NCBI RefSeq assembly: GCF_016735585.2
Contig: NZ_JAERSE020000005.1
Span: 1-64,000, forward strand
DNA: 64,000 nucleotides
Direction of reading: 5' to 3'
Source: Chryseobacterium tagetis
GTDB taxonomy: Bacteria > Bacteroidota > Bacteroidia > Flavobacteriales > Weeksellaceae
The position numbers and the translations under genes are program-made. Shown in pieces: positions 33,404-41,808 of the stretch (positions within the stretch are counted from its first letter, which is position 1; each line of letters opens with the position of its first letter). Under the pieces are notes generated by a model. It had not been told where the DNA came from. It was given only the letters and a program-made list of their open reading frames with translations, and did no database searches.

Positions 33404-34663
33404 TTAAAAAAGAGTCAATTGTTGTGAAAACTGATTGTGGAATTTTGAAGAACTGCCTCCAATCAATAGTTTTCTGAGGTTTTTATCAGTTAAATACCTT
33501 AAAAAAGCATTTCCGGCATTAAAGTCAATAAAATATTTAGCTCGATTTACAGCGGCTCCCAGTTTTTTCAAATGATCTATATTCAATACCTGAAAACGTC
33601 TTGCGCTCACAATTTTTTGTGCTGTTTTTACTCCAATTCCCGGAATTCTTAAAATCATCTGATAATCTGCGGTCTGTAAATTAACAGGGAACTGATCAAG
33701 ATGGCGCAATGCCCAGCTTAACTTTGGATCAACTTCTAAATCTAAAAACGGGATATTGGGATCTAAAATTTCTTCAGCTTTAAAACCATAAAAACGCATC
33801 AGCCAATCAGATTGGTATAAACGGTTTTCACGAAGCATTGGAACTTCCGTCGTCAAAGAAGGCAGTCTTTTATCCTCCAAAACAGGAACATATCCGGAAT
33901 AATAGACTCTCTTTAAACTGAAGTTTTTATAAAAATGATCGGCAACTTTGATGATCTGTAAATCGTTTTCATTCGTTGCACCCACAATCATCTGAGTAGA
34001 CTGACCGGCAGGAGCGAACTTTGGCGTTTTTCTGAAAATTTTCTTTTCATCTTTATACTGTGCAATTCCATTCTGAATATATTTCATCGGATTCAGCATA
34101 TCCTGTCTGTTTTTTTCAGGAGCCAGTAATTTCAAACCGCTTTCCGTAGGAATTTCAAGATTAATAGATAATCGGTCGGCGTATAAAGCAGCTTCCTGCA
34201 TCAGTTCGTCACTTGCTCCCGGAATCGATTTTAAATGAATATATCCGTTAAAATTTTCTTCTAAACGTAATTTTTTCGCCACACGAACCAGACGTTCCAT
34301 GGTGGTGTCCGCATTTTTGAAAATTCCTGAGCTTAAAAATAATCCTTCAATATAGTTTCTGCGATAAAAATTGATGGTTAAATCAACCACTTCTTCCACC
34401 GTAAAAGCAGCTCTTTTTATATCATTAGAACTTCTGGAAACACAGTAGGCGCAATCATAAATACAATGATTGGTCAAAAGAATTTTGAGAAGCGAAACAC
34501 ATCGTCCGTCTTCTGTATAGGTATGACAGATTCCGCTTACGGAACTGTCTCCTAAAGCACCTTTTTTATTCTTTCTCGTTCCTCCGCTTGATGAGCAGGA
34601 AACGTCATATTTCGCTGCATCGGCAAGGATTTCAAGTTTTTCTTTCAGGCGGTCAAAATTCAT
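33404..34663 (-). CDS. TIGR03916-family radical SAM protein, putative DNA modification/repair
   Basis: I choose the ATG at 34663 (MNFDRLKEKLEILADAAKYDVSC, 419 residues) over one 21 bp upstream because the family starts there and AAGAGAATAAG precedes it. The radical SAM cluster motif is C67-x3-C71-x2-C74 (NHCIYDCAYCVS). A helix-hairpin-helix pair near the C-terminus (LRIPGIGVKTAQKIVSARRF) suggests DNA binding. This family is thought to act with TIGR03915 in repair of modified bases; the reaction is not established. It uses a [4Fe-4S] cluster and SAM. Confidence 0.92.
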   Translation of the reverse strand: MNFDRLKEKLEILADAAKYDVSCSSSGGTRKNKKGALGDSSVSGICHTYTEDGRCVSLLKILLTNHCIYDCAYCVSRSSNDIKRAAFTVEEVVDLTINFYRRNYIEGLFLSSGIFKNADTTMERLVRVAKKLRLEENFNGYIHLKSIPGASDELMQEAALYADRLSINLEIPTESGLKLLAPEKNRQDMLNPMKYIQNGIAQYKDEKKIFRKTPKFAPAGQSTQMIVGATNENDLQIIKVADHFYKNFSLKRVYYSGYVPVLEDKRLPSLTTEVPMLRENRLYQSDWLMRFYGFKAEEILDPNIPFLDLEVDPKLSWALRHLDQFPVNLQTADYQMILRIPGIGVKTAQKIVSARRFQVLNIDHLKKLGAAVNRAKYFIDFNAGNAFLRYLTDKNLRKLLIGGSSSKFHNQFSQQLTLF

Positions 34664-34694
34664 TCTTATTCTCTTTTTTACCAATTAAAGATTC

Positions 34695-34849
34695 TATTTT
34701 TTTAACACATAAGTCACATAAGTTTTCAATGAAATATATTGAGAATACTTAGATCTTATTAAGAAAAAAAATCTCTGATTTTCAAAAACTGATGTCTTCT
34801 TATTTACAGTTTGTTTTAAATCTCATGTGACTTATGTGTTAAAAAAATA
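34695..34849. repeat. MITE-like element with 25-bp terminal inverted repeats
   Basis: Arms 34695-34719 and 34825-34849 are perfect inverses (core AACACATAAGTCACAT). The element is about 155 bp with no ORF. It carries a short internal direct repeat, CACATAAG followed after one base by CACATAAG. The related element at 50566-50651 shares the style AACCACAAAAGAAACAAAAG. No flanking target-site duplication was established. It occupies much of the 34664-35032 gap, in which I see no gene; a weak TATATTTACG promoter-like stretch lies near 34960. Confidence 0.7.
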
Positions 34850-35032
34850 AGCCTTTTGTGGTTTGAAATTCTATATTTTCTATTCAAATGTAGTTCCAAA
34901 ATTGATAAATATCAACTGTTTTTGATTGAAGTTATCCACAGTTTACAGAGACAAAATTAGTATATTTACGGACATTAATTTATGAGTGTAATCGTAAAAC
35001 CGCATTACATTACTGTATAAAATCGCTTACTT

Positions 35033-36361
35033 ATGAATCATAAACCGGTAGAAGGTTTTTCTAAATTGACAAAACAGGGAAAAATCGATTGGCTAGTTAA
35101 CGAATACCTTGAAGGAAACTCAGAATATCAACATATATTAAATCAATACTGGAACGAAAATGCTGATTTGCAGAAACTTCATGATGAGTTTTCTGAAAAC
35201 ACAATTTCCAATTTTTATATGCCTTACGGAATTGCTCCGAATTTTTTAATTGACGGAAAATTATTTGCTCTTCCAATGGCGGTTGAAGAAAGTTCTGTAG
35301 TCGCGGCAGCTTCAAAAGCTGCAAAATTCTGGATTGATAAAGGCGGTTTTAAAACAACAATTATCAATAATGAAAAATTGGGACACACTCACTTTATTTT
35401 TAATGTTGAATCTCACAAACTGCTTCATTTCTTTAACTTTAATTTAAAGAAAAAATTAATTGAATCAACAAACGATATTACCGCCAACATGAGAAATCGT
35501 GGGGGAGGAATTTTAGATATTAAGTTAATTGATAAAACTTCCGAAATGCCCAATTACTACCAGTTGAAAGCAAGTTTCGATACGGTAGATTCGATGGGAG
35601 CTAATTTCATTAATTCCTGTCTGGAACAGTTTGGGAAAACATTGAAACAGGAAGTAGCTGTAAGTGAAGATTTTTCTCAGGAGGAAAAAAACTCTTTACA
35701 GATTGTTATGAATATTCTTTCCAATTTTACTCCTGATTGTCTTGTAAGAGCTGAGGTTTCTTGTAAAATTGAAGACTTAAAAGACGATAGCGGTATTTCT
35801 AACGAAGAATTTGCTTCAAAATTCAAACAAGCCGTTACGATTGCTGAAATTGAACCTTTCCGTGCAACTACTCATAATAAAGGAATTATGAATGGAGTAG
35901 ATGCAGTGGTCATTGCTACAGGAAATGACTTTAGAGCAACAGAAGCTTGTGCGCATGCATATGCGGCAAGAAACGGAAAATATTCTTCTTTAACCCATTG
36001 TACAACAGATAACGGAATTTTCAGATTCTGGATTGATCTTCCTATTTCTGTAGGAGTTGTAGGTGGTTTAACGAATCTTCACCCATTGGTAAAATTCTCT
36101 TTGGCACTTCTTGGAAAACCTTCTGCTCAAGAATTGATGAGTATTTTGGCGGTTTCCGGCTTAGCACAGAACTTTGGGGCTTTGCGTTCTTTGGTGACAA
36201 CTGGAATTCAGAAAGGGCACATGAAAATGCATTTACTGAATATTTTAAACCAAATGGGAGCAACAGAAGAGGAAAAACAACATTTTGTGACGTATTTCAA
36301 AGATAAAACGGTCACTCACCATGAAGTTATTAATGAATTTAACAGATTAAGAGGTCAATAA
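35033..36361 (+). CDS. mvaA: Hydroxymethylglutaryl-CoA reductase, degradative-type (class II)
   Basis: The 442-residue product has the class II motifs MAVEESSVVAAASKAAKFW, the catalytic Glu region, FRATTHNKGIMNGVDAVVIATGND, and LGKPSAQELMSILAVSGLAQNFGALRSLVTTGIQKGHM. These make it HMG-CoA reductase, which converts HMG-CoA to mevalonate with NAD(P)H. In flavobacteria this enzyme supplies the mevalonate route to isoprenoids, so a biosynthetic role is likely despite the class name. The stop TAATG overlaps the next small gene. Confidence 0.93.
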   Translation: MNHKPVEGFSKLTKQGKIDWLVNEYLEGNSEYQHILNQYWNENADLQKLHDEFSENTISNFYMPYGIAPNFLIDGKLFALPMAVEESSVVAAASKAAKFWIDKGGFKTTIINNEKLGHTHFIFNVESHKLLHFFNFNLKKKLIESTNDITANMRNRGGGILDIKLIDKTSEMPNYYQLKASFDTVDSMGANFINSCLEQFGKTLKQEVAVSEDFSQEEKNSLQIVMNILSNFTPDCLVRAEVSCKIEDLKDDSGISNEEFASKFKQAVTIAEIEPFRATTHNKGIMNGVDAVVIATGNDFRATEACAHAYAARNGKYSSLTHCTTDNGIFRFWIDLPISVGVVGGLTNLHPLVKFSLALLGKPSAQELMSILAVSGLAQNFGALRSLVTTGIQKGHMKMHLLNILNQMGATEEEKQHFVTYFKDKTVTHHEVINEFNRLRGQ

Positions 36362-36528
36362 TGATACAGATTATTCTAGCCATTATCATCTTGCTTTTCG
36401 GATTCTTTTTAAAGAAAACCAATCATCCTGGATTCAGGAGTTCTAAAAGGTTTGCCATTATGTTTATTATTTTGGGAGGTGCGGTATTGATTGGCAAGCT
36501 GGTTTCCTATTTTTTACATCCTGCATAG
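36361..36528 (+). CDS. Small membrane protein, 55 aa
   Basis: The ATG shares one base with the mvaA stop (TAATG) and the stop shares one base with the next gene's start (TAGTG), so it is embedded in a coupled series. Residues 3-17 (QIILAIIILLFGFFL) and 32-51 (AIMFIILGGAVLIGKLVSYF) are two transmembrane helices joined by a basic loop (KKTNHPGFRSSKR). No family was recognised. Context suggests a role tied to the HMG-CoA reductase cluster, but that is inference. Confidence 0.8.
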   Translation: MIQIILAIIILLFGFFLKKTNHPGFRSSKRFAIMFIILGGAVLIGKLVSYFLHPA

Positions 36529-37598
36529 TGAAAAGGAAAATTGTATTTTTTCTGTTGATCTCCGGTTTAAGTTTTTCACAGCAGAAAACCTTAACCATAA
36601 AAGATTTGATGCCGAAATCTGAGGATTCTGTGTTTCCGGTAATTTCCTATTCAGAGAATTCAAGAGTGGAAAATAAAATCAATACCTTTTTACAGGTTGA
36701 TCAGCTGGAATACATTCCCGGATCAGCGGGAAATCCATTTAAACTGGTTTCTACGGGAAAAACGTCCTACTCCAATTATGTTTATTTTTACAGTTGGGAA
36801 AAGTTGGAAACGCCTAAAAATATTCTGAGCCTTGCATTAGACGGGGAAGCTTCAGGAGCTTATCCGGAAGGTTTTTCCATCTGGAAGAATTTTGATCTGA
36901 GAACCGGAAATTTTATTAATGCAAAAGATTTATTTCAGCCCAATTCAGCAAAAACGGTTGAAAATTTAATTCAGAAAAGCATAAAAAAAGAGGTAAATGA
37001 TTTTCTTACACAGTTAAAATCTGAGAAGAATCCTTCAGAAGAAGTTGTAGACCAGATTTCTATTTATGAAGATTGTTTTACGGATTTTACCTTAGATGGG
37101 ATTGAATATTATTTCGGGAAAGATAAAATCAGATTTATTGCAGGGAGATGCTCCAATCATGCGATGAGAGCATTGGATGAACTCGATCGTCATGTGGTTG
37201 AGTTTCCTTATAAGGATCTGGAAAAATACTGGAGTCCTTATGCGAAAAATTTGTTGTCTGGTTCTGAAAAAATTGATAGAACAAGTTTTAGCCATAAATT
37301 ATATAAAGGAAAAATCGATGGGAAATACCCAATCACGATGTTGATCAATCAGGTTTATGATGACGGTTCTTTTTCTGCGAAATACTGGTACGATAAAAAT
37401 AAAAAGCTGATTGAATGGAATGGCAAGTTGAAAGGAAACCATATTTCTATTATAGAAAATGATTACTATAGCGAAGAAACCAATCAATGGATTTTCAGAG
37501 CTTTAGTAGAAGCAGAACTGAAAGACAATAAAATTATTGGAACTTGGCAGGATTACAATACAAAAAAATATTTAAATCTAGAATTAGAAGAATTATAA
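36528..37598 (+). CDS. Exported DUF3298-like protein
   Basis: GTG start at 36528 overlaps the preceding stop by 1 bp. A signal peptide (RKIVFFLLISGLSFSQQ) leads a 356-residue product. The middle, including NILSLALDGEASGAYPEGFSIWKNFDLRTGNFINAKDLF, followed by FTLDGIEYYFGKDKIRFI and HVVEFPYKDLEKYW, resembles DUF3298/DUF4163-type periplasmic proteins. The C-terminal part adds a strand-rich region (PITMLINQVYDDGSFSAKYWYDKN). Function unknown. It is followed by the DUF423 gene 1 bp later. Confidence 0.8.
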   Translation: MKRKIVFFLLISGLSFSQQKTLTIKDLMPKSEDSVFPVISYSENSRVENKINTFLQVDQLEYIPGSAGNPFKLVSTGKTSYSNYVYFYSWEKLETPKNILSLALDGEASGAYPEGFSIWKNFDLRTGNFINAKDLFQPNSAKTVENLIQKSIKKEVNDFLTQLKSEKNPSEEVVDQISIYEDCFTDFTLDGIEYYFGKDKIRFIAGRCSNHAMRALDELDRHVVEFPYKDLEKYWSPYAKNLLSGSEKIDRTSFSHKLYKGKIDGKYPITMLINQVYDDGSFSAKYWYDKNKKLIEWNGKLKGNHISIIENDYYSEETNQWIFRALVEAELKDNKIIGTWQDYNTKKYLNLELEEL

Positions 37599-37599
37599 A

Positions 37600-37986
37600 A
37601 TGAAAACAATTACTTTAGTTTTTGGAGCGGTTTACGGAATGTTATCTGTAATTTTAGGAGCATTCGGAGCGCACGCTTTAAAGAAAATTTTGTCTGTAGA
37701 AAGACTGGAGAGTTTTGAAACAGGAGTGAGGTATCAGATGTACGCTGCATTCTTTTTATTAATTATCGGCTACATTTTGAAGTTTGAGACTTCATCAGAA
37801 AAATGGACTTCAATTTTAATGATTGCGGGAACATTTTTATTCTCAGTAAGCATTTATTTCCTGAGTTTACAGGATTATTTGGGAGCAAATCTAAAATTTT
37901 TAGGACCGATCACTCCACTTGGAGGATTATTGATGATCCTAAGCTGGTTGATGCTTATTTTTCATTTTGCTAAAGGCAGAATTTAA
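37600..37986 (+). CDS. DUF423 (YgdD/TMEM256-like) membrane protein
   Basis: The 128-residue product has four hydrophobic helices and the family N-terminus VFGAVYGMLSVILGAFGAHALKKIL followed by FETGVRYQMYAAFFLLIIGYI. Members are small inner-membrane proteins of unknown function. It starts 1 bp after the DUF3298-like stop and is last in the mvaA cluster. Confidence 0.92.
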   Translation: MKTITLVFGAVYGMLSVILGAFGAHALKKILSVERLESFETGVRYQMYAAFFLLIIGYILKFETSSEKWTSILMIAGTFLFSVSIYFLSLQDYLGANLKFLGPITPLGGLLMILSWLMLIFHFAKGRI

Positions 37987-38074
37987 ACTGTTTATAAACC
38001 GGTGTTGTGTTCCCTTTTTCCGATACTATTAAAACAAATGATGAAACTTCCTTTTAATATGTAATACATCAAAA

Positions 38075-39352
38075 ATGAGAATTAATAGAAGGCGAAGGCT
38101 CATCAAAACTTTTGATCTTTTGGATCAGCCCATCAGATTCAATCCCTTTGTATTTAGCCGTACTTTTTTCATGTGGGCGATTACAGGTTTGGTTGGTGGA
38201 ATTATCGCCGGACTGTACTGGATCGTTCTTGAGCATTTCACAGAGTTTTTAGCGGAATTTCAAGGATGGATGGTGATTCCGACAATGGCAATTTCGGGAC
38301 TTTTGGCGGGTTTAGTAATCCATTTTATTGGTGATCCTGGAGAAATTCATTTGATTGTTAATAACATTCGATTTAATAAAGGGAAACTGGAGCCGAAAAA
38401 TAATCCATCCATGATTTTATCTTCACTTTTTTGTGTAGCATCAGGAGGAAGTTTAGGGCCCGAAGCACCTTTAGTTCAGGTGACGGGTTCTACGGGAACC
38501 TGGCTCGGCAAAATATTTAGATTAAAAGGGGAGGAGTTGCGTTCTTTGAGTATTGCCGGAATGGCTTCCGGTTTTACTGCACTTTTCGGAGCTCCTCTTG
38601 GCGGAAGTTTATTTTCGTTGGAAATTCTTCATCATAAACATGCTGTAGAATATTATAAGGCGATCATTCCTGCGTTGGTGGCAAGCTGTTTCAGTTACGT
38701 TATGTTTGCTTTAATTATTCATTTAGGAATAGGAGCAACATGGGATCTGAAGGCTTATCATTATACAGGAGTTTATGATTTTGCTTATGCGGCAGCTTTT
38801 GGAGCTGTAGGAACTTTATTTGGCTGGATTTTTATTTTCGTGGTAAAGTTCTTCAAAAAGGTTTTTGAATACAGAAAATTTCCGATTTATATTAAAACTT
38901 TAGTAGGCGGAATTATATTAGGAGTCATCGCTTACTATTTTCCGATTACGAGATATTTCGGTCATAATGAGATCAATCAGTTGATCAACGGAAATTTTGC
39001 CCTGAATTTTTTAATCATTGTTTTAATTTTCAAAATTTTAGCCATAGCGATTACCGTAACTTCGGGATGGAGAGGTGGTTTTATCATTCCACTTTTCTTT
39101 GTGGGAACGACTTTGGGGCTAATTATTCATAACTTATTTCCGACAGTTGATACTACATTAGCGATTGTAAGCTGTATGGCCGCTATTAATGCCTGTGTCA
39201 CAAGAACTCCGATGAGTACCACGATTATTTTGGGAACTTTAACCGGTTTTACCTATTTTGTTCCGATACTTTTTGCAAGTTTAACGGGGTATTTCCTTGC
39301 TCCGAAAATCCCGTTTATCGGTTCACAGTCAGAAAAATTATCCGAAGAATAA
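38075..39352 (+). CDS. ClC-type chloride channel or transporter
   Basis: The 425-residue integral membrane protein has the ClC selectivity motif GGSLGPEAPLV (124-134), GAPLGGSLFSLEILHHKH, and RGGFIIPLFFVGTTLG near the C-terminus. The GxGPE motif is kept with Glu130 (the gating Glu). There are no CBS domains. Members exchange or conduct chloride across the inner membrane; the transporter or channel type cannot be decided by eye. Single gene with its own leader. Confidence 0.92.
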   Translation: MRINRRRRLIKTFDLLDQPIRFNPFVFSRTFFMWAITGLVGGIIAGLYWIVLEHFTEFLAEFQGWMVIPTMAISGLLAGLVIHFIGDPGEIHLIVNNIRFNKGKLEPKNNPSMILSSLFCVASGGSLGPEAPLVQVTGSTGTWLGKIFRLKGEELRSLSIAGMASGFTALFGAPLGGSLFSLEILHHKHAVEYYKAIIPALVASCFSYVMFALIIHLGIGATWDLKAYHYTGVYDFAYAAAFGAVGTLFGWIFIFVVKFFKKVFEYRKFPIYIKTLVGGIILGVIAYYFPITRYFGHNEINQLINGNFALNFLIIVLIFKILAIAITVTSGWRGGFIIPLFFVGTTLGLIIHNLFPTVDTTLAIVSCMAAINACVTRTPMSTTIILGTLTGFTYFVPILFASLTGYFLAPKIPFIGSQSEKLSEE

Positions 39353-39415
39353 AGAAAATTTAAAAGACATGTTAAAAATCAATTCAAATGGACTTTAATT
39401 TTTAGGTCAATAAAC

Positions 39416-39445
39416 TTGAACTTCCGTGTCTTTTTAGTAAATTTG
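39416..39445 (+). promoter_or_regulatory. sucC promoter
   Basis: TTG (39416-39418), 19 bp, then TAAATTTG (39438-39445), which fits the Bacteroidetes primary sigma pattern TTTG-N19-TAnnTTTG (the first T is C). It lies 39 bp before the sucC ATG. Confidence 0.8.
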
Positions 39446-39483
39446 TCAACCTTTAAATTTTAAAATAAAATAATAAAAATAAT

Positions 39484-40674
39484 ATGAATCTTCACGAGTA
39501 TCAATCAAAAGAGATTTTATCAAAGTATGGAGTAGCTATCCAACGTGGTTACGTAGCAAACAACGTAGACGAGGCTGTAGCTGCTGCTGAAAAACTAACT
39601 GCTGAAACAGGAGCTCAAGGCTGGGTTGTAAAAGCACAGATTCACGCAGGTGGTCGTGGTAAAGGTGGGGGTGTTAAGTTTTCTCCAAACATGGATAAGC
39701 TTAAAGAAAACGCTCAGAATATCATCGGAATGCAGTTGATCACTCCACAAACTTCTGCTGAAGGTAAGTTGGTAAATTCTGTATTGGTTGCAGAGGATGT
39801 ATATTATCCTGGAGAAACTGAAACTAAAGAATTTTATGTTTCTATTCTTTTAGACAGAGCTGAAGGTAAAAATACAATCGTATATTCTACTGAAGGAGGT
39901 ATGGATATTGAGCACGTTGCTGAAGTAACTCCTCATTTGATCCACAACGAATTGATCGATCCTGCTTTGGGTCTTCAAGGTTTCCAGGCTAGAAAAATTG
40001 CTTTCAACCTAGGTCTTGAAGGGAATGCTTTCAAAGAATTCGTAAAATTCATCTCTTCTTTATATAATGCTTATACAGGAATTGATGCTTCTCTTTTCGA
40101 AATCAACCCTGTGTTGAAAACTTCTGATAACAAAATTATCGCTGTAGATGCTAAAGTAACATTGGATGGTAACTCATTGTTCCGTCACAAAGATCTTGAA
40201 GCACTTAGAGATACAAGAGAAGAAGATCCTATCGATGTTGAAGCTGGTGAAGCTGGTCTTAACTTCGTAAAACTAGACGGTAACGTTGCTTGTATGGTGA
40301 ACGGAGCTGGTCTTGCTATGGCAACTATGGATATCATCAAATTATCAGGTGGTAACCCTGCAAACTTCCTAGACGTTGGTGGAACTGCTGATGCTCAGAG
40401 AGTACAGACTGCTTTCGGAATCATCTTGAGAGATCCAAACGTAAAAGCAATCTTGATCAACATCTTCGGAGGTATCGTAAGATGTGACAGAGTTGCTCAA
40501 GGAGTTGTAGATGCTTACAAAGCGATGGGTAGCCTTCCGGTTCCATTGATCGTAAGACTACAGGGAACTAACGCTGTTGAAGCTAAAAAATTGATTGATG
40601 AATCTGGTCTTCCGGTTCACTCTGCAATTACTTTAGAAGAAGCTGCAAACAAAGTAAAAGAAGTTTTAGCTTAA
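39484..40674 (+). CDS. sucC: ADP-forming succinate-CoA ligase subunit beta
   Basis: The 396-residue product begins MNLHEYQSKEILSKYGVAI and has VVKAQIHAGGRGKGGGVK (ATP-grasp), FEINPVLKT, and NFLDVGGTADAQRVQTAFGIILRDP plus NIFGGIVRCDRVAQGVV. This is SucC, which with SucD converts succinyl-CoA to succinate and makes a nucleoside triphosphate in the TCA cycle. Codon use is strongly biased toward preferred codons, as expected for a highly expressed gene. No sucD lies next to it in this window. Confidence 0.97.
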   Translation: MNLHEYQSKEILSKYGVAIQRGYVANNVDEAVAAAEKLTAETGAQGWVVKAQIHAGGRGKGGGVKFSPNMDKLKENAQNIIGMQLITPQTSAEGKLVNSVLVAEDVYYPGETETKEFYVSILLDRAEGKNTIVYSTEGGMDIEHVAEVTPHLIHNELIDPALGLQGFQARKIAFNLGLEGNAFKEFVKFISSLYNAYTGIDASLFEINPVLKTSDNKIIAVDAKVTLDGNSLFRHKDLEALRDTREEDPIDVEAGEAGLNFVKLDGNVACMVNGAGLAMATMDIIKLSGGNPANFLDVGGTADAQRVQTAFGIILRDPNVKAILINIFGGIVRCDRVAQGVVDAYKAMGSLPVPLIVRLQGTNAVEAKKLIDESGLPVHSAITLEEAANKVKEVLA

Positions 40675-40697
40675 TCTAAAATTTTTATATAAAACTT

Positions 40698-40727
40698 AAA
40701 ACCGTTTCATTTTTGGAACGGTTTTTT
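40698..40727 (+). terminator. Terminator of sucC
   Basis: AAAACCGTTTC / GGAACGGTTTT form an 11-bp stem (one T-G pair) with loop ATTTTT, followed by T-run to 40727. Confidence 0.85.
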
Positions 40728-40754
40728 AATGCTTTGTAGGAAAATAATATATTC

Positions 40755-41255
40755 ATGAAAAACCTATACATTCCAGAGCCCTGTTCAGAAAATTGGGAAA
40801 TGATGTCTCCTCAGGAAAAAGGGAGATTTTGTTCTGTTTGTAATAAATGTGTGATTGATTTTACACAAAAACAATCTGAAGAAATTTTCCAAATCATTAA
40901 TGAAAAGAAAGACGGAGAAGTTTGTGGAAGGTTTTATAATTATCAACTTAGTAATAAAGAAAGTAAATCTGAGAAGTTAAAAACTAAACTTTTCAAAAAT
41001 ATCCCATCTTCTATTCAAAATAACAGAATAATACTGGCTGTTTTTTCTTTTATTCTGTTTTTAACGGGCTGCTCAAAGCAAAAAGAAGAATCGTGTACAA
41101 TGACTACTGGTGTTCTTGTATCCGATATTGAAATGGATACTGTAAAAAATAAAAGCTACGTAATGGGAGAAGCTGTAATTCCTGAAGATCAGCAAACAAC
41201 AAAAATTCATAAAAAAGACAGTGTTGCTTTAAAAGGTAAATTGCTAAAAAAATAG
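40755..41255 (+). CDS. Cys-rich N-terminal membrane-anchored hypothetical protein
   Basis: The 166-residue product opens MKNLYIPEPCSENWEMMSPQEKGRFCSVCNKCVIDFT. Cys10, 26, 29, 32 and 57 form a likely zinc or cluster-binding knuckle, and this opening is common in Chryseobacterium proteins. A transmembrane helix follows near 92-108 (RIILAVFSFILFLTGC). The C-terminal 55 residues are polar. No enzymatic motif. The function is unknown; the knuckle would face the cytosol. Confidence 0.75.
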   Translation: MKNLYIPEPCSENWEMMSPQEKGRFCSVCNKCVIDFTQKQSEEIFQIINEKKDGEVCGRFYNYQLSNKESKSEKLKTKLFKNIPSSIQNNRIILAVFSFILFLTGCSKQKEESCTMTTGVLVSDIEMDTVKNKSYVMGEAVIPEDQQTTKIHKKDSVALKGKLLKK

Positions 41256-41339
41256 TCCATTAATTTCTGTAATGGTTTTTTGTTAAAATGTAACATATTC
41301 ATTTTAAAATTATTATTTTTACAATAATTAGGTTTTAAA

Positions 41340-41789
41340 ATGAAAATACATCTATGCTTTTTTCTTTTTTTATTTCTTAATTGTCAATCTCAGATTGTCA
41401 GCAGTAATGGAGTGTTCAAAAGAAAGGAAATTCAATTTGAAGACAAGTATCATTATTCTTTTACGATAACTTCCAAAAATTTTCTTCTTATTAATTCTCA
41501 GCAAAAAATGGATGAGGTATTTAAGTGCATTCATAACAATAATAAAGGAAACCGGTTTTCTCCAATTCCTGTACTTGTTGAAAATGAAACTTATCTAATT
41601 ATTAAACCTCCTTTAAAAGATTCTAATGATGTTTCAATTGAAAAGGTAAGTTTGGATAACAATATACTTTACATAAAAGTTACGGAATTTGATAATCCCG
41701 ATTTCAATAAAACAAATAGAGTATCACCCAATATTTTATTAAAATTAACAGGAAAGATCACCTTTAAAAATATCACCATTACATACTAA
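41340..41789 (+). CDS. Small exported hypothetical protein (149 aa)
   Basis: A hydrophobic N-terminus (KIHLCFFLFLFLNCQSQ) is a signal peptide; the Cys at 15 could be a lipid anchor although the lipobox (FLNC) is poor. The rest is strand-rich and polar with no recognised motif (YHYSFTITSKNFLLIN, YLIIKPPL). Very AT-rich. It precedes the T9SS protease by 19 bp and may share a transcript. Confidence 0.65.
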   Translation: MKIHLCFFLFLFLNCQSQIVSSNGVFKRKEIQFEDKYHYSFTITSKNFLLINSQQKMDEVFKCIHNNNKGNRFSPIPVLVENETYLIIKPPLKDSNDVSIEKVSLDNNILYIKVTEFDNPDFNKTNRVSPNILLKLTGKITFKNITITY

Positions 41790-41808
41790 TATATTAAAAT
41801 TACCCCTC

